NCBI RefSeq assembly: GCF_001548055.1
Contig: NZ_AP014724.1
Location: forward strand, 744,001 to 808,000
Direction: 5' to 3'
Source: Sulfurospirillum cavolei
GTDB lineage: Bacteria; Campylobacterota; Campylobacteria; Campylobacterales; Sulfurospirillaceae
DNA: 64,000 nucleotides
Shown: piece after piece, positions 45,052 through 54,752 of the stretch
Layout of the letters: each line of letters begins with the position of its first letter
How positions within the stretch are numbered: position 1 is the first letter of the stretch
The notes under the pieces: generated by a model
The model's input: only the letters and a program-made list of their open reading frames with translations
What the model was told of the DNA's origin: nothing
Databases searched by the model: none
Position numbers and translations under genes: made by a program

Positions 45052-46389
45052 GTGTTTGAGGTTTTAACCGATTCATTTCGTACGGCCGTTAATAAAATTC
45101 GTTTCAGCGACGATGAAAAGTCGCTCAAAAATGCGCTAGAAAATTTAAAAAAAGCATTACTCAAAGCCGATGTGCATCATAAAATCGTTCGAGACTTGCT
45201 CAAACAAGTTGAGATCGAGACCAAAGCGAAAGGCATCGGACAGGTTAATTTTTTACGTGCACTCAAAACAAATTTGACGCAAATTTTGACGGTTCCCGGT
45301 CGCCAAGGATTCGTTTATGCGTCAAAGCCGCCGACCAAAGTTTTGATGGTCGGTCTCCAAGGTAGCGGTAAAACAACGACGACCGTGAAATTGGCAAATT
45401 ATTTAAAATTAAAACAGAAAAAAGTGTTGGTCGTTGCTTGCGATTTACAGCGTTTAGCCGCCGTAGAGCAGTTAAGACAGTTGTGTAGCGCTAACGAAAT
45501 CGATCTTTATTTTGAAGAAAACGGCAATCCCTTAACGATTGCCAAAAATGCGCTCAAAAAAGCCAATGAAGGCTTATACGACGTCGTTTTGGTCGATACC
45601 GCAGGTCGATTGGCAATCGATGCGGAGTTAATGGATCAACTCGAAGCGATTAAAAAAGAGACTTTGCCCGATGAAATCTTTTACGTTGCCGATTCGATGA
45701 CGGGTCAAGATGCGGTGCGAAGTGCGGTAAGTTTTCATGAAAAAATTACTTTAAGCGGCGTGATTCTCAGTAAATTTGACGGTGACGGTAAAGGCGGCGT
45801 AGCGTTAGGTATCGCCGAACAAACCGGCGTTCCGCTTCGTTTCGTGGGCGTGGGCGAAAAAGTAGCGGATTTAGAGCATTTTATTCCCGATCGTATCGTT
45901 AACCGTTTAATGGGCGAGGGCGATCTTGAAACTTTGGCGGAGAAGACCGGTTCAATTATCAATGAGCAGCAAGCTAAAGCGATTACGAAAAAGATCAAAA
46001 AAGGCGAGTTTAACTTTAACGACTTTTTGGAACAAATGGAGCAGATGAAAAAGCTCGGAAGTATGAAGTCGTTGATCGGGATGATTCCGGGACTCTCGTC
46101 GGTCGCGGGAAAACTTCAAGACGTTGATATGGAAAATTCCGTTGAGATGAAACGCATCAAAGCGATGATCGGCTCAATGACCAAAAAAGAGCGCGAAGAT
46201 CCGGAGCTTTTAAACAACAGTCGCAAAAGAAGAATTGCGGAAGGTTCCGGACTTTCTCAAGTCGAAGTCAACCGCTTTTTAAAGCAGTTTGCCAATGCCG
46301 CGAAAATGGCAAAGAAGTTTTCGGGCAAAAAGGGAATGCAAGATTTGCAAAATATGCTATCCCAAAATAAACACGCACATCTTCGTTAA
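45052..46389 (+). CDS. ffh: Signal recognition particle protein Ffh
   Basis: 445 residues from a GTG. N domain, then the G domain with GLQGSGKTTT (G1), DLQRLAAVEQL, DTAGRL (G3) and a SKFDGDGKGGVAL region (G4/G5), and a methionine-rich M domain (EQMEQMKKLGSMKSL, MKRIKAMIGSM) that binds 4.5S RNA and signal sequences. It targets inner-membrane proteins with FtsY. The 4.5S RNA gene was not found in this window. Confidence 0.97.
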   Translation: MFEVLTDSFRTAVNKIRFSDDEKSLKNALENLKKALLKADVHHKIVRDLLKQVEIETKAKGIGQVNFLRALKTNLTQILTVPGRQGFVYASKPPTKVLMVGLQGSGKTTTTVKLANYLKLKQKKVLVVACDLQRLAAVEQLRQLCSANEIDLYFEENGNPLTIAKNALKKANEGLYDVVLVDTAGRLAIDAELMDQLEAIKKETLPDEIFYVADSMTGQDAVRSAVSFHEKITLSGVILSKFDGDGKGGVALGIAEQTGVPLRFVGVGEKVADLEHFIPDRIVNRLMGEGDLETLAEKTGSIINEQQAKAITKKIKKGEFNFNDFLEQMEQMKKLGSMKSLIGMIPGLSSVAGKLQDVDMENSVEMKRIKAMIGSMTKKEREDPELLNNSRKRRIAEGSGLSQVEVNRFLKQFANAAKMAKKFSGKKGMQDLQNMLSQNKHAHLR

Positions 46390-46401
46390 GATGTGACGGT
46401 T

Positions 46402-46433
46402 TATATCTACATGTAGACTGACATGTAGATATA
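46402..46433 (+). repeat. Inverted pair of ACATGT words forming a 13-bp hairpin
   Basis: TATATCTACATGT at 46402-46414 and its exact complement ACATGTAGATATA at 46421-46433 flank a 6-base loop. It sits between ffh and rpsP. A T-tract is missing, so termination would be weak; the paired arrangement resembles inverted uptake-sequence pairs. Confidence 0.7.
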
Positions 46434-46472
46434 AGTTGTAACAAACGAAACATAAACATAGGAGACCATAAA

Positions 46473-46703
46473 ATGGCAACAGTTGTAAGATTAACACGAA
46501 TGGGTAGAAACAAAACTCCGTTTTACAGAATCGTCGTAACGGACAGCAGAAAAAAACGCGACGGCGGTTGGATCGAGTCTATCGGTTATTACAATCCTCT
46601 CACCAATCCCGAAAGCATTAAATTCGATGCGGAAAGACTTGCTTATTGGAAAAGCGTCGGCGCAAAGCTTAGCGACAGGGTTGCAAAAATTACCGGTAAA
46701 TAA
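46473..46703 (+). CDS. rpsP: 30S ribosomal protein S16
   Basis: 76 residues: [19 protein letters not shown] and [14 protein letters not shown] are the S16 signature. AGGAGACC precedes the ATG. It opens the rpsP-KH-rimM-trmD-rplS operon, a widely conserved order. Confidence 0.97.
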   Translation: MATVVRLTRMGRNKTPFYRIVVTDSRKKRDGGWIESIGYYNPLTNPESIKFDAERLAYWKSVGAKLSDRVAKITGK

Positions 46704-46951
46704 TGATGATTGATAAATTCCTCGAAGAGTTTGCAAAACTTTTGGTAGACAATCCTAAAGGCGTAAGAGTCGAACGAAGCGATGTCGACGGTAGTTTTTG
46801 CGAAGTGGTCATTTATGCGGACAAAATCGATACGGGTAAATTGATCGGTAAAGACGGCAAAATGATTAACTCGCTTAAAACGCTTATTTCCGGTTGTAAA
46901 GCCAAAGACGGCAAGTCTTATAGAGTTACCGTTAAAGCCAACGATGAATAA
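46703..46951 (+). CDS. KH-domain RNA-binding protein (KhpA-like)
   Basis: 82 residues. KLIGKDGKMINSLKTLI holds the GxxG loop of a type II KH domain. KhpA-type proteins bind RNA and often act with KhpB/Jag. The start shares a base with the rpsP stop. Confidence 0.88.
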   Translation: MMIDKFLEEFAKLLVDNPKGVRVERSDVDGSFCEVVIYADKIDTGKLIGKDGKMINSLKTLISGCKAKDGKSYRVTVKANDE

Positions 46952-47483
46952 TCAATCTTCTCTCATCGAAGTCGCCGTTCTCGGGCGACTCGTGGGACTT
47001 AAGGGAGAACTCAAACTTCATTTGGAGTGTGATTTTCCGGAACAGTTTAGAAAAGGCAAAACGTTTACGACCCAAAAAGGCGAAACGCTTGAAGTCTTTT
47101 CGTACCACCAAGCGCGCTCGCTCATCTCTTTTGTCGGCTATCTTGACCGAGAATCTGCCGTAAAGCTCGTCAATACTCAGTTGTTTACGTCGAAGGAAAC
47201 TTCGCTTAAAGAGTGTGCGCTTCAAAAAGACGAATTCTTTTGGTTTGAGCTGATCGATGCTCGCGTGATCGATGAAGACGGGACACTCTTAGGCACCGTC
47301 GATGAGATCGAGCGTATCGTAACGACGGATTATTTGGTAGTTCGAACCGATGCGGAGTTGGTCAAAAAAGGACATGTCACATCCTTTTATCTTCCGTATA
47401 TCGAGCGGTATATTCTCTCGTTCGACCCAAGTGCAAAAGAGATACGTAGTAAAGATGCTTTAGGAATTCTGGAGAATTCGTGA
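46944..47483 (+). CDS. rimM: Ribosome maturation factor RimM
   Basis: 179 residues: an N-terminal beta barrel ([15 protein letters not shown]) and a C-terminal PRC-barrel region ([12 protein letters not shown]). RimM assists 30S head assembly by binding S19. It overlaps the KH gene by 8 bp and trmD by a base. Confidence 0.93.
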   Translation: MNNQSSLIEVAVLGRLVGLKGELKLHLECDFPEQFRKGKTFTTQKGETLEVFSYHQARSLISFVGYLDRESAVKLVNTQLFTSKETSLKECALQKDEFFWFELIDARVIDEDGTLLGTVDEIERIVTTDYLVVRTDAELVKKGHVTSFYLPYIERYILSFDPSAKEIRSKDALGILENS

Positions 47484-48175
47484 TGCGTTTTTCTTACGTG
47501 ACGCTTTTTGAGGGATTGATCGCTTCGTATTTTGAAGATTCTATTTTGAAGAGGGCAATCGCCAAAGGGCTCTTAAGCGTGGATTTTTTTAATCCTCGCG
47601 ATTTTACCGACAACAAACACGGTAAAGTAGACGACTATCAAGCCAGCGGCGGAGCAGGACTCGTGTTGTTTCCGCAACCGCTTTTTGATCTGTTACGTCG
47701 GATCAAAGAGTCTTCGCCCGAGGCATATATGATTTTTCCGACACCCGCCGGAAAACTTTTTACGCAAAACGATGCGAAACGCTTGGCGCAAAAAGAGCAT
47801 ATTGTTTTTGTTAGCGGACGGTATGAGGGGATCGACGAACGCGTTATTGAGACGTTCGCCGATGAGCTCTTTTGCATCGGGGATTATGTCCTAACCGGCG
47901 GGGAACTTCCGAGTTTGGTACTCAGCGATGCCATTAGCCGTAACATCAAAGGTGTTTTAGGCAACAGTGATTCGTTAAACGTGGAGAGCTTTGAAGAGCC
48001 TCTTTTAGAGGCCCCGTGTTTCTCAAAGCCGGCAATTTATGAAAATAAATCCGTGCCCTCAGAGTTTTTAAAGGGAAACCACGCTAAAATCACAAGCTTA
48101 AAAAATAAAATGTCTGAATCAAAGACGAAATATTTCAGACCGGATCTGTTTTCTCGCTTTAGCGTGAAGCATTAG
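47483..48175 (+). CDS. trmD: tRNA (guanine-N1)-methyltransferase TrmD
   Basis: 230 residues. SPOUT-class knot motifs: [28 protein letters not shown] and [14 protein letters not shown]. TrmD methylates G37 in tRNAs with G36, which prevents frameshifting. GTG three bases earlier is an alternative start. The C-terminal domain is short but ends typically. Confidence 0.95.
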   Translation: MRFSYVTLFEGLIASYFEDSILKRAIAKGLLSVDFFNPRDFTDNKHGKVDDYQASGGAGLVLFPQPLFDLLRRIKESSPEAYMIFPTPAGKLFTQNDAKRLAQKEHIVFVSGRYEGIDERVIETFADELFCIGDYVLTGGELPSLVLSDAISRNIKGVLGNSDSLNVESFEEPLLEAPCFSKPAIYENKSVPSEFLKGNHAKITSLKNKMSESKTKYFRPDLFSRFSVKH

Positions 48176-48197
48176 AAATGATATAAAGGATGATGCA

Positions 48198-48554
48198 ATG
48201 AGAAATAAATATATTGAAGCTTTTGAAGCAGGACAGATTTCTGCGAAGAATATTCCTGATTTTAGAGCAGGTGATACGATTAAAGTTGCCGTTAAAATTA
48301 TCGAAGGCGACAAACAACGTGTTCAAAATTTTGAGGGTATCTGTATCGCAAGACGCGGAACCGGTACGGGTGAAACATTTATCGTACGTAAAATCGGTGC
48401 TAACGGCGTAGGCGTTGAGAGAATTTTCCCTATTTTCTCCGACAGTATCGAAGAAATCGCTGTCGTAAGACGTGGTATCGTTAGACGTTCAAAACTCTTC
48501 TATCTTCGTGATAGACGCGGTAAAGCTGCAAAAATTAAAGAACTCAGAAAATAA
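48198..48554 (+). CDS. rplS: 50S ribosomal protein L19
   Basis: 118 residues: [28 protein letters not shown] and [20 protein letters not shown] are the L19 pattern. Low-CpG codons as expected for a highly expressed gene. Last gene of the S16-L19 operon. Confidence 0.97.
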   Translation: MRNKYIEAFEAGQISAKNIPDFRAGDTIKVAVKIIEGDKQRVQNFEGICIARRGTGTGETFIVRKIGANGVGVERIFPIFSDSIEEIAVVRRGIVRRSKLFYLRDRRGKAAKIKELRK

Positions 48555-48563
48555 TTTTTTTTC

Positions 48564-48607
48564 GAAGCGGTGGATGTCTTGGTTTCGCCGCTTCTTCTCC
48601 TTTTTTC
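48564..48607 (+). terminator. Terminator after rplS
   Basis: GAAGCGG (48564-48570) pairs with CCGCTTC (48588-48594) and is followed by TTCTCCTTTTTTC. The loop is long (17 bases) but the T-rich tail and position fit. Confidence 0.6.
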
Positions 48608-48634
48608 TTCGCGTATCTTCTTTGAAAGTTTGTA

Positions 48635-49492
48635 ATGTATCTTGATCAACGCTGTTTAACCTGTATTTACGACCAAAGTAAACGCGTGGGTACGCTCTTA
48701 AATCTAACGTCGGAACAAAAAAACGCTATCGACTCCTTGGCACGCCGATTGATTGAGAATTTTGATACCGATCAAACGCCGCCTCACAATGCCGCACCTC
48801 TTTATGAAGCAATAGCTCGGTTATTGGGCGTTCGGGATTTGTACGGTGACTTCAAAAAAGCTTCGTCTCTCAAAGCCAAAGCCTTTCTTCCTTTATGCCA
48901 AATGTATATCGAGCAAAGTACTGACCCTCTTTTAAGTGCGCTTAAAACCGCAGTGGCGGGTAATGTGATCGATTTGGCGGCGGTTATGCTCTACGACCTC
49001 TCCGAAGAACTGGAAAAAATCTATCATACCCCTTTTGCAATCGACGATTTTTCGACACTGCAAGCAACACTTCAAAAAACGAAAACCTTAGTTTACCTTG
49101 CGGACAATGCGGGGGAAGAAATTTTTGATAAACTCTGTATTCAGACGATTCGAAGGATTTACCCGACGATCGACGTCTATTATTTCGTGCGCGGTCGACC
49201 GATTATTAACGATTTGACGTATGAAGATGCTATGGCTTCGGGCATGGATGAAGTGGCGACGCTCGTTAACAGCGGCGTTCCGACGCCCGGACTGGCGTTT
49301 GAGTTGATGTCGCCGTCGGCTAGAGAACTTTATGAAAAAGCCGACTGTATTCTTTCCAAGGGAATGGGTAATTTTGAATGTCTGAACGAACGAAGCGATG
49401 ATCCGATTTTTTTTCTGTTTAAAGTCAAATGTCAGGTTGTCGCCGAAGCCGTAGGGGCAACGCTCGGCGACATCGTGTGTAAAAAATCTTAA
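48635..49492 (+). CDS. DUF89/ARMT1-like damage-control phosphatase
   Basis: 285 residues. CLTCIYDQSKRV at the start and the later YLADNAGEEIFDKL, FVRGRPIINDLT and DCILSKGMGNFECL match the metal-dependent DUF89 fold, whose members dephosphorylate damaged or unwanted phosphometabolites. Asp and Asn in LADNAGE and the Asp in INDLT are the expected metal ligands. The substrate is unknown. It converges with the aminotransferase gene, overlapping by 4 bp. Confidence 0.8.
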   Translation: MYLDQRCLTCIYDQSKRVGTLLNLTSEQKNAIDSLARRLIENFDTDQTPPHNAAPLYEAIARLLGVRDLYGDFKKASSLKAKAFLPLCQMYIEQSTDPLLSALKTAVAGNVIDLAAVMLYDLSEELEKIYHTPFAIDDFSTLQATLQKTKTLVYLADNAGEEIFDKLCIQTIRRIYPTIDVYYFVRGRPIINDLTYEDAMASGMDEVATLVNSGVPTPGLAFELMSPSARELYEKADCILSKGMGNFECLNERSDDPIFFLFKVKCQVVAEAVGATLGDIVCKKS

Positions 49493-50649
49493 AGTTCGCT
49501 ATAAGCTTGTTGTAATTTTCTCACGCCTTCATCGATTTGCTCTAAGCTCGAGTTGGTATAGTTGAGTCTTCCGTAACCGCTTTCATGTTTGTCGGCAAAG
49601 AAAACCGAACCGGGTACAAACGCAACCCCTTTTTGAATGGCAAGGTCGAACAGTTTCATACTGTCGTTGCATTTTTTAAAATGAACCCAAATAAACATAC
49701 CGCCCTCCGGTACGACAAAATCGATACTCTCGCCAAAATAACGTTTGAGTGCCGCTACCATCGCATCGCGTTTCGGACGATAATAATCGACGAGGCTTTT
49801 GACATGTGCTTGCAATTCGCCGCTTTGCATCATTCGTGCGCAGACGAGTTGAAAAAATTTGGAATTTTGAAGGTCCGTACTCTCTTTGGAAAGGGTTAGC
49901 GCACTGATAATCTCTTTGGGTGCTCTGATCCAACCGATACGAAAATCCGGTGCCAAAGTTTTCGAAAACGTTCCCAATGCAACGGTCCATTCGGGTAAGA
50001 GATCGGCAAACGAAGTCGTCGATACGCCTTCGTAGCGAAGCGCTTCGTACGGGCTATCTTCCAAAAGGATGACGTGATATGCTTTCGCCAAACGTACTAC
50101 TTCAAGACGGGTTTGCAGGGTGTACGAATAGCCTGTTGGGTTTTGAAAAATCGGTATCGTATAAAAAAATTTGGGACGATAGGTTTTAAAAAGAACTTCC
50201 AATGCTTCGGTGTCAACGCCATCGGGCGTTAAGGGTGCCGCTTTGATCGTGACGTCGTACATGCGAAAAAGTCCCAAGGCCGCAAGATAGCTCGGGTCTT
50301 CGACGATAATGCAATCGTTCGGGTCCAAAAACGTTTTACACATCAAATCAAGCCCTTGTTGAGAGCCGTTCGTTAACATAATCTCTTCTGCGTGCGTGTC
50401 GCGGTAGTGTTTGGCGATTTGCTCTTTGAGGGCAACAACGCCTGAAGCATTGCTGTATTGGAAAAGACGATTGTCTTTTTCGGCAAAAAGTGCTTTGGAG
50501 TGTTTTTCGATAGCATCCGCCGGAAACAACGCCGCATCGGGAAGTCCGCCGGCAAAAGAGATAATCGTATTTTGTGCCGTCAAATCTAAAATCGTCCGCG
50601 TAAACGAGCGTGAAGCGGTTGTAATGCGTTTGGCTAATTTGGTTTGCAT
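49489..50649 (-). CDS. PLP-dependent aminotransferase (LysN/MocR-like class I)
   Basis: 386 residues from ATG 50649 (MQTKLAKRI); a TTG six codons upstream is possible. Motifs: ISFAGGLPDAALFP, LTNGSQQGLDLMCK, YTIPIFQNPTGYS, LLEDSPYEALRY and the Schiff-base segment LGTFSKTLAPDFRIGWI. This subgroup includes 2-aminoadipate and aromatic or branched-chain transaminases. The exact amino acid is not readable. It diverges from the AraC regulator, which may control it. Confidence 0.85.
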   Translation of the reverse strand: MQTKLAKRITTASRSFTRTILDLTAQNTIISFAGGLPDAALFPADAIEKHSKALFAEKDNRLFQYSNASGVVALKEQIAKHYRDTHAEEIMLTNGSQQGLDLMCKTFLDPNDCIIVEDPSYLAALGLFRMYDVTIKAAPLTPDGVDTEALEVLFKTYRPKFFYTIPIFQNPTGYSYTLQTRLEVVRLAKAYHVILLEDSPYEALRYEGVSTTSFADLLPEWTVALGTFSKTLAPDFRIGWIRAPKEIISALTLSKESTDLQNSKFFQLVCARMMQSGELQAHVKSLVDYYRPKRDAMVAALKRYFGESIDFVVPEGGMFIWVHFKKCNDSMKLFDLAIQKGVAFVPGSVFFADKHESGYGRLNYTNSSLEQIDEGVRKLQQAYSEL

Positions 50650-50743
50650 AAGAAGAACCTTTTTCAAAATATAAAGTGTTATTATAGAAAAGATACGATG
50701 AAATAACCACCGATAAACACCGATTTCCTTTGTCCGTTTGTGC

Positions 50744-50749
50744 TATAAT
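50744..50749 (+). promoter_or_regulatory. -10 box very close to the araC-type start codon
   Basis: A perfect TATAAT ends six bases before the ATG at 50756. Normal spacing would place transcription start at or next to the A of the ATG, giving a leaderless mRNA. No ribosome site is visible. Confidence 0.5.
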
Positions 50750-50755
50750 TGTTGC

Positions 50756-51619
50756 ATGAAACACAAAAGAACGACTCAAAACGACCATATCGAGCGTATC
50801 AACGAAACGTTGTATACGATTCATGCCGACTTGTCGCAAAATTTAAGCGTCGAAACCTTGGCGGGTAACGTTGCGATGTCGGTCTTTCATTTTAACCGCA
50901 TTTTTAAAGAAGTCGTCGGCGAGAGTGTTCATGCGTATGCGAAGCGCGTCAAACTCGAACATTCCGCCAACGTGTTACTTTTCACGCCTGAGGCAACGAT
51001 TACGCATATTATGCGCGAAGTCGGATTTCACTCCAATGCTTCTTTTACGCAGGCTTTTAAAGAAAACTTCGGTGTTACGCCCAGTAAATGGCGCGAAGTC
51101 GACCAAATCAATGCTCATCGCGATTTGAGTTTCTCGGGGAAACCCTTACATGTCAAAGTGGCGGCGATGCCTTCGTTTGAGGTTGCCTACGTTCGGCATA
51201 AAGGTTACGACAAGAGCATTCAAACCGCATGGTTAAAACTTCAGGCGTGGGCATTGCAAGAGGGTATCGCATTTAACGCGCAAACCATGATCGCCCTACA
51301 CCATAGTAATCCGCGTTTTGTCGAGGCTTCCAAATGCCATTACGTTGCGTGTCTAGAACTTCCCAAAACACGCAAATTTTACCGAAGCGGCGAAATCGGC
51401 GTAATGAAAATACCGCAAACCTTTTGTGCCATTTTCTCGTTGCAAGGCGTCTACGGCGACTTGAAAAAGTATATGGACGTCATTTACCATGAATGGTTTC
51501 CTAAAAGCGATTATGAAAAAGTCTCGTTACCTTCGTTTGCGATCTATCGGCAAAACCACTTCATCGATCCGTGCGAACGTTTCGACCTCGACTTTTGCGT
51601 TCCCGTACGGTTTAAGTAA
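50756..51619 (+). CDS. AraC-family regulator with GyrI-like effector domain
   Basis: 287 residues. N-terminal double helix-turn-helix (about 8-110): LSVETLAGNVAMSVFHFNRIF, then HIMREVGFHSNASFTQAFKE and FGVTPSKWR. Residues 130-285 form a GyrI-like small-molecule-binding domain (AAMPSFEVAYVRHKGYD at its start; FDLDFCVPV at its end). This is the Rob/SoxS-with-effector layout that senses drugs or hydrophobic ligands. Likely targets include the divergent aminotransferase. Confidence 0.87.
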   Translation: MKHKRTTQNDHIERINETLYTIHADLSQNLSVETLAGNVAMSVFHFNRIFKEVVGESVHAYAKRVKLEHSANVLLFTPEATITHIMREVGFHSNASFTQAFKENFGVTPSKWREVDQINAHRDLSFSGKPLHVKVAAMPSFEVAYVRHKGYDKSIQTAWLKLQAWALQEGIAFNAQTMIALHHSNPRFVEASKCHYVACLELPKTRKFYRSGEIGVMKIPQTFCAIFSLQGVYGDLKKYMDVIYHEWFPKSDYEKVSLPSFAIYRQNHFIDPCERFDLDFCVPVRFK

Positions 51620-51681
51620 ACGTTGGATTTTGATTGCATCTTTATTTTTTAAGAGTATAATTTTGTAAAAAAAGAAGCTTC

Positions 51682-52365
51682 ATGATGAAATATCCTCCTA
51701 TATTTATAAGTGCGACCAATACCGATATCGGTAAAACCTATACGACGCTTAGGTTACTTGAAACATTGAGCCAACAAGGCTTGAACGTCGGTGTGATGAA
51801 ACCTATCGAGACGGGCGTAGCCCCTGTTCCTTTGGACGGGACGCTTTTGTTCGAAACTGCCAAAGCGCACAATAAGGCGTTAGAATCTTTGACGATCAAC
51901 GACATCGTTCCATACCGATTTGAATTGCCCGCGGCACCGTATGTTGCCAAAGGGCGTAAAAAAATCGATCCGGACGTTTTACGCCATGCTTACGAAAAGA
52001 TCGAAGCTTTAAGCGACATCGTTTTAATTGAGGGGGCGGGCGGTTTGCTCGTACCGATCGAAGAAGATTTTTACATGTACGACCTGATGCGTCTTTTTAA
52101 TGCCCGAACACTCTTGGTGGCGCACGATAGACTAGGGTGCATTAACGATTTATTGCTTAATTTGCATTTGTTGGATTCATTAGGCGTCGATAACTACGAA
52201 TGGTGCGTCAATTCCAAATGCGCGGAGGATCGTGCGGCGTTTGAGAAGATTTCCCTGCCGTTTTTAAAAAAGCTTTTCGGCAGGGTTTTAAGCGTGCAAG
52301 AGGATATGCCCGCAATCGCACGCAGTTTAGTAACTTACCGTGACGTTAATGCGAATATAGTCTAA
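51682..52365 (+). CDS. bioD: Dethiobiotin synthetase
   Basis: 227 residues. It starts with PIFISATNTDIGKTYTT, the BioD P-loop variant, followed by VMKPIETG and IEGAGGLLVPI. It closes the ureido ring of dethiobiotin from DAPA, CO2 and ATP. The last 39 bp overlap the convergent glycine-zipper gene. ATG at 51685 is an equal start choice. Confidence 0.93.
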   Translation: MMKYPPIFISATNTDIGKTYTTLRLLETLSQQGLNVGVMKPIETGVAPVPLDGTLLFETAKAHNKALESLTINDIVPYRFELPAAPYVAKGRKKIDPDVLRHAYEKIEALSDIVLIEGAGGLLVPIEEDFYMYDLMRLFNARTLLVAHDRLGCINDLLLNLHLLDSLGVDNYEWCVNSKCAEDRAAFEKISLPFLKKLFGRVLSVQEDMPAIARSLVTYRDVNANIV

Positions 52366-52827
52366 AGGACGATCGGAGTATTTGACGATCGGTTGGTTTT
52401 TATAATACGCGGTGTTGCGAAAAAGCGGCGCACCGTCGTTTCGTTCTTCATAACGTGTCGTACAACGTCTTTGCGTTTTATACGTCGGTCCAGAATTGTT
52501 TTCCGCAACGTTTTTTCCGACCATCGTTCCGACCACCGCTCCGCCGATCGTTGCTGCCGTTTTACCCGTTCCGCCGCCGACTTGATGTCCTAAAACACCG
52601 CCGGCAACACCGCCGATAATCGCACCCACGGTTCCTTCATTTCCCGAAGAGGAAGAGGGTACTTCGACTTGCTCGTCCCAACACTCTTGATACGGAACGC
52701 TTGAGGATGAACCGTGGTATTCGCGTTGGCTATTGGAGACGCGAACGTCTTCTTGAAACGTAAAACTTTCGGCATAAAGGGCAGAAGCAAAAAAGCATAC
52801 GCATGAGAGATAAAGGTGTTTTTTCAT
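52327..52827 (-). CDS. Secreted glycine-zipper 2TM-domain protein
   Basis: 166 residues from ATG 52827 (MKKHLYLSCV), with GGAGAAAAACG before it; the longer frame upstream is not supported. Signal peptide to about residue 19 (ALYA). The centre holds GAIIGGVAGGVLGHQVGGG and AATIGGAVVGTMVGKNV, two glycine-zipper helices as in SlyB/RcnB-associated outer-membrane or periplasmic proteins. The C-terminus is polar with Cys. Function unknown, perhaps envelope stability. Confidence 0.8.
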   Translation of the reverse strand: MKKHLYLSCVCFFASALYAESFTFQEDVRVSNSQREYHGSSSSVPYQECWDEQVEVPSSSSGNEGTVGAIIGGVAGGVLGHQVGGGTGKTAATIGGAVVGTMVGKNVAENNSGPTYKTQRRCTTRYEERNDGAPLFRNTAYYKNQPIVKYSDRPLDYIRINVTVSY

Positions 52828-52939
52828 AACGTTTTTCTCCTTTTTTTCGGAATTGTAGCACATCTTGAACAATAAAACGTTAATCAAACTTACAGTCATG
52901 CTTTGTTACAATTTTGGCAGATTTTGCAAGGAGCAACGC

Positions 52940-53812
52940 GTGAAACATTTGATCAATACGCGAGATTTTTCATTGGAGGAAGTCGAACATATCTTGGCGC
53001 GCGCCGATGAATTTTTAGACGAAAAACCAAGAGATATTTTGAACAATAAAACGGTCATTACGATTTTTTTCGAAAATTCGACGCGAACGCGCAGTAGTTT
53101 TGAGATTGCCGCAAAACGGCTCGGTGCGATGGTCGTGAGTTTGGACGTTTCACGCAGTTCTTCGAGCAAGGGCGAAACGCTTTTCGATACGGCGGCCAAT
53201 CTCGATGCGATGGGCCCCGATGCGATCGTCGTGCGTCATAAAAGTTCGGGCGTTCCGCATATCTTAGCCAATTACGTCAATTGCCCTATCGTGAACGGCG
53301 GCGACGGTTCGCATGCGCATCCGACGCAGGCTTTATTGGACCTTTTTACGATGCGACGCCATTTCGGCGACGTGCGCGGTAAAAAGGTCGCGATTGTCGG
53401 CGATATTAAAAATTCCCGCGTCGCCAACAGCAATATCGAGCTTTTAGGCCGTATGGGCGTCGAGGTTATTTTGGTTGCTCCGCCGCATTTCCTACCGCAA
53501 ACGCATTTACGTACCTCTCATCGCATTGAAGAGGTGATCGACGAAGTTAACGTCATTATGAGTCTTCGTACGCAAACCGAACGCCATACCAATCAAATTT
53601 ACGCTTCGCTCAAAGATTACGCGACCGATTTTTGCATTACGTCCAAGTTGATGCAAGATCGCGATATTATCGTTTTGCATCCAGGTCCCGTGCATCGCAA
53701 CGTGGACGTAGACGATTTTATGATGAAAGATCCGCGCTCTAAGATTTTGGAGCAGGTTAAAAACGGCGTTGCCGTTCGAATGGCGGTTTTGGAGAAGCTG
53801 ATTGCCCATTGA
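52940..53812 (+). CDS. pyrB: Aspartate carbamoyltransferase catalytic subunit
   Basis: 290 residues from the GTG with AAGGAGCAAC upstream; the frame is open further 5' but without homology. Carbamoyl-phosphate loop [15 protein letters not shown], then [11 protein letters not shown] and [11 protein letters not shown]. It makes carbamoyl-aspartate in pyrimidine synthesis. No pyrI partner is seen. It overlaps pabB by 11 bp. Confidence 0.95.
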   Translation: MKHLINTRDFSLEEVEHILARADEFLDEKPRDILNNKTVITIFFENSTRTRSSFEIAAKRLGAMVVSLDVSRSSSSKGETLFDTAANLDAMGPDAIVVRHKSSGVPHILANYVNCPIVNGGDGSHAHPTQALLDLFTMRRHFGDVRGKKVAIVGDIKNSRVANSNIELLGRMGVEVILVAPPHFLPQTHLRTSHRIEEVIDEVNVIMSLRTQTERHTNQIYASLKDYATDFCITSKLMQDRDIIVLHPGPVHRNVDVDDFMMKDPRSKILEQVKNGVAVRMAVLEKLIAH

Positions 53813-54752
53813 GTTCGTTCAAACGCTCAATCGCTTCGGACAACAACGTACGCCTTTTTTCTTTGTCGTCGATTATAACATTAAACAGTTTTATGCCCAA
53901 GCGCTTCAAACGCTTGATCCGGATATTTTGTATGCGCTCGATGCCGAGTGCCCTTCTTTGAAACAGACGTTTACGTTTGAAAAATCGTTTCCGGATTTTC
54001 ACAATTACCTTCGCAAAATCGAGGCGGTTCAAGAAGCGATACGCTCGGGTAATACCTACCTTCTCAATTTGACCGCACCGACGTTGTTGCACGGCGATTT
54101 AGACCTTCGTGCGATTTTTCATGCGGCAAATGCGCCGTTTAAACTCTGTTTCAAAGATCGGTTCGTCTGCTTTTCGCCCGAACGTTTCGTCAAAATCGAA
54201 AACGATTGCATTATGGCGTATCCGATGAAGGGAACGATCGATGCGAGCATTGATAATGCGAAAGAACGTATTTTAAACGACGAAAAAGAAAAAGCCGAAC
54301 ATGTGATGGTCGTCGATCTTTTACGCAACGATCTTGCACGCGTCGCGACAAACGTCCGTGTCAAGCGTTTTCGTTACGTCGAGGCTATCCAAGCAGGCGA
54401 AAAAGAGCTTTTACATGTCAGTTCGCATATTAGCGCGTGCTTAGAGCCGACATGGCATGATCGTATCGGCGAGATTATCGCCGATTTATTGCCGGCGGGG
54501 TCGATTAGCGGAACGCCGAAACGAAAAAGCGTCGAGTTGATCGAACAAATCGAAGGCTATGAACGCGGCTTTTTTACCGGAATTTTCGGCGTATACGACG
54601 CAAAAGGGCTGGACAGTGCGGTGATGATCCGTTTTATCGAAAAAACCGATGAAGGGTTTGTCTACAAAAGCGGCGGAGGAATCACGCTTTTAAGCGATCC
54701 GCTAAAAGAGTACGAAGAGGTGTGCCATAAAGTCTATATCCCCGTGCTTTGA
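53802..54752 (+). CDS. pabB: Aminodeoxychorismate synthase component I (PabB domain)
   Basis: 316 residues from a TTG inside the pyrB end. Chorismate-binding core: [61 protein letters not shown] and [15 protein letters not shown], with Glu and Lys residues as in the TrpE/PabB family. It aminates chorismate using ammonia from a PabA/TrpG subunit, toward folate. The stop is CTT TGA, and the PabC domain continues one base out of frame, so the gene looks like a split PabBC fusion. Confidence 0.88.
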   Translation: MPIEFVQTLNRFGQQRTPFFFVVDYNIKQFYAQALQTLDPDILYALDAECPSLKQTFTFEKSFPDFHNYLRKIEAVQEAIRSGNTYLLNLTAPTLLHGDLDLRAIFHAANAPFKLCFKDRFVCFSPERFVKIENDCIMAYPMKGTIDASIDNAKERILNDEKEKAEHVMVVDLLRNDLARVATNVRVKRFRYVEAIQAGEKELLHVSSHISACLEPTWHDRIGEIIADLLPAGSISGTPKRKSVELIEQIEGYERGFFTGIFGVYDAKGLDSAVMIRFIEKTDEGFVYKSGGGITLLSDPLKEYEEVCHKVYIPVL

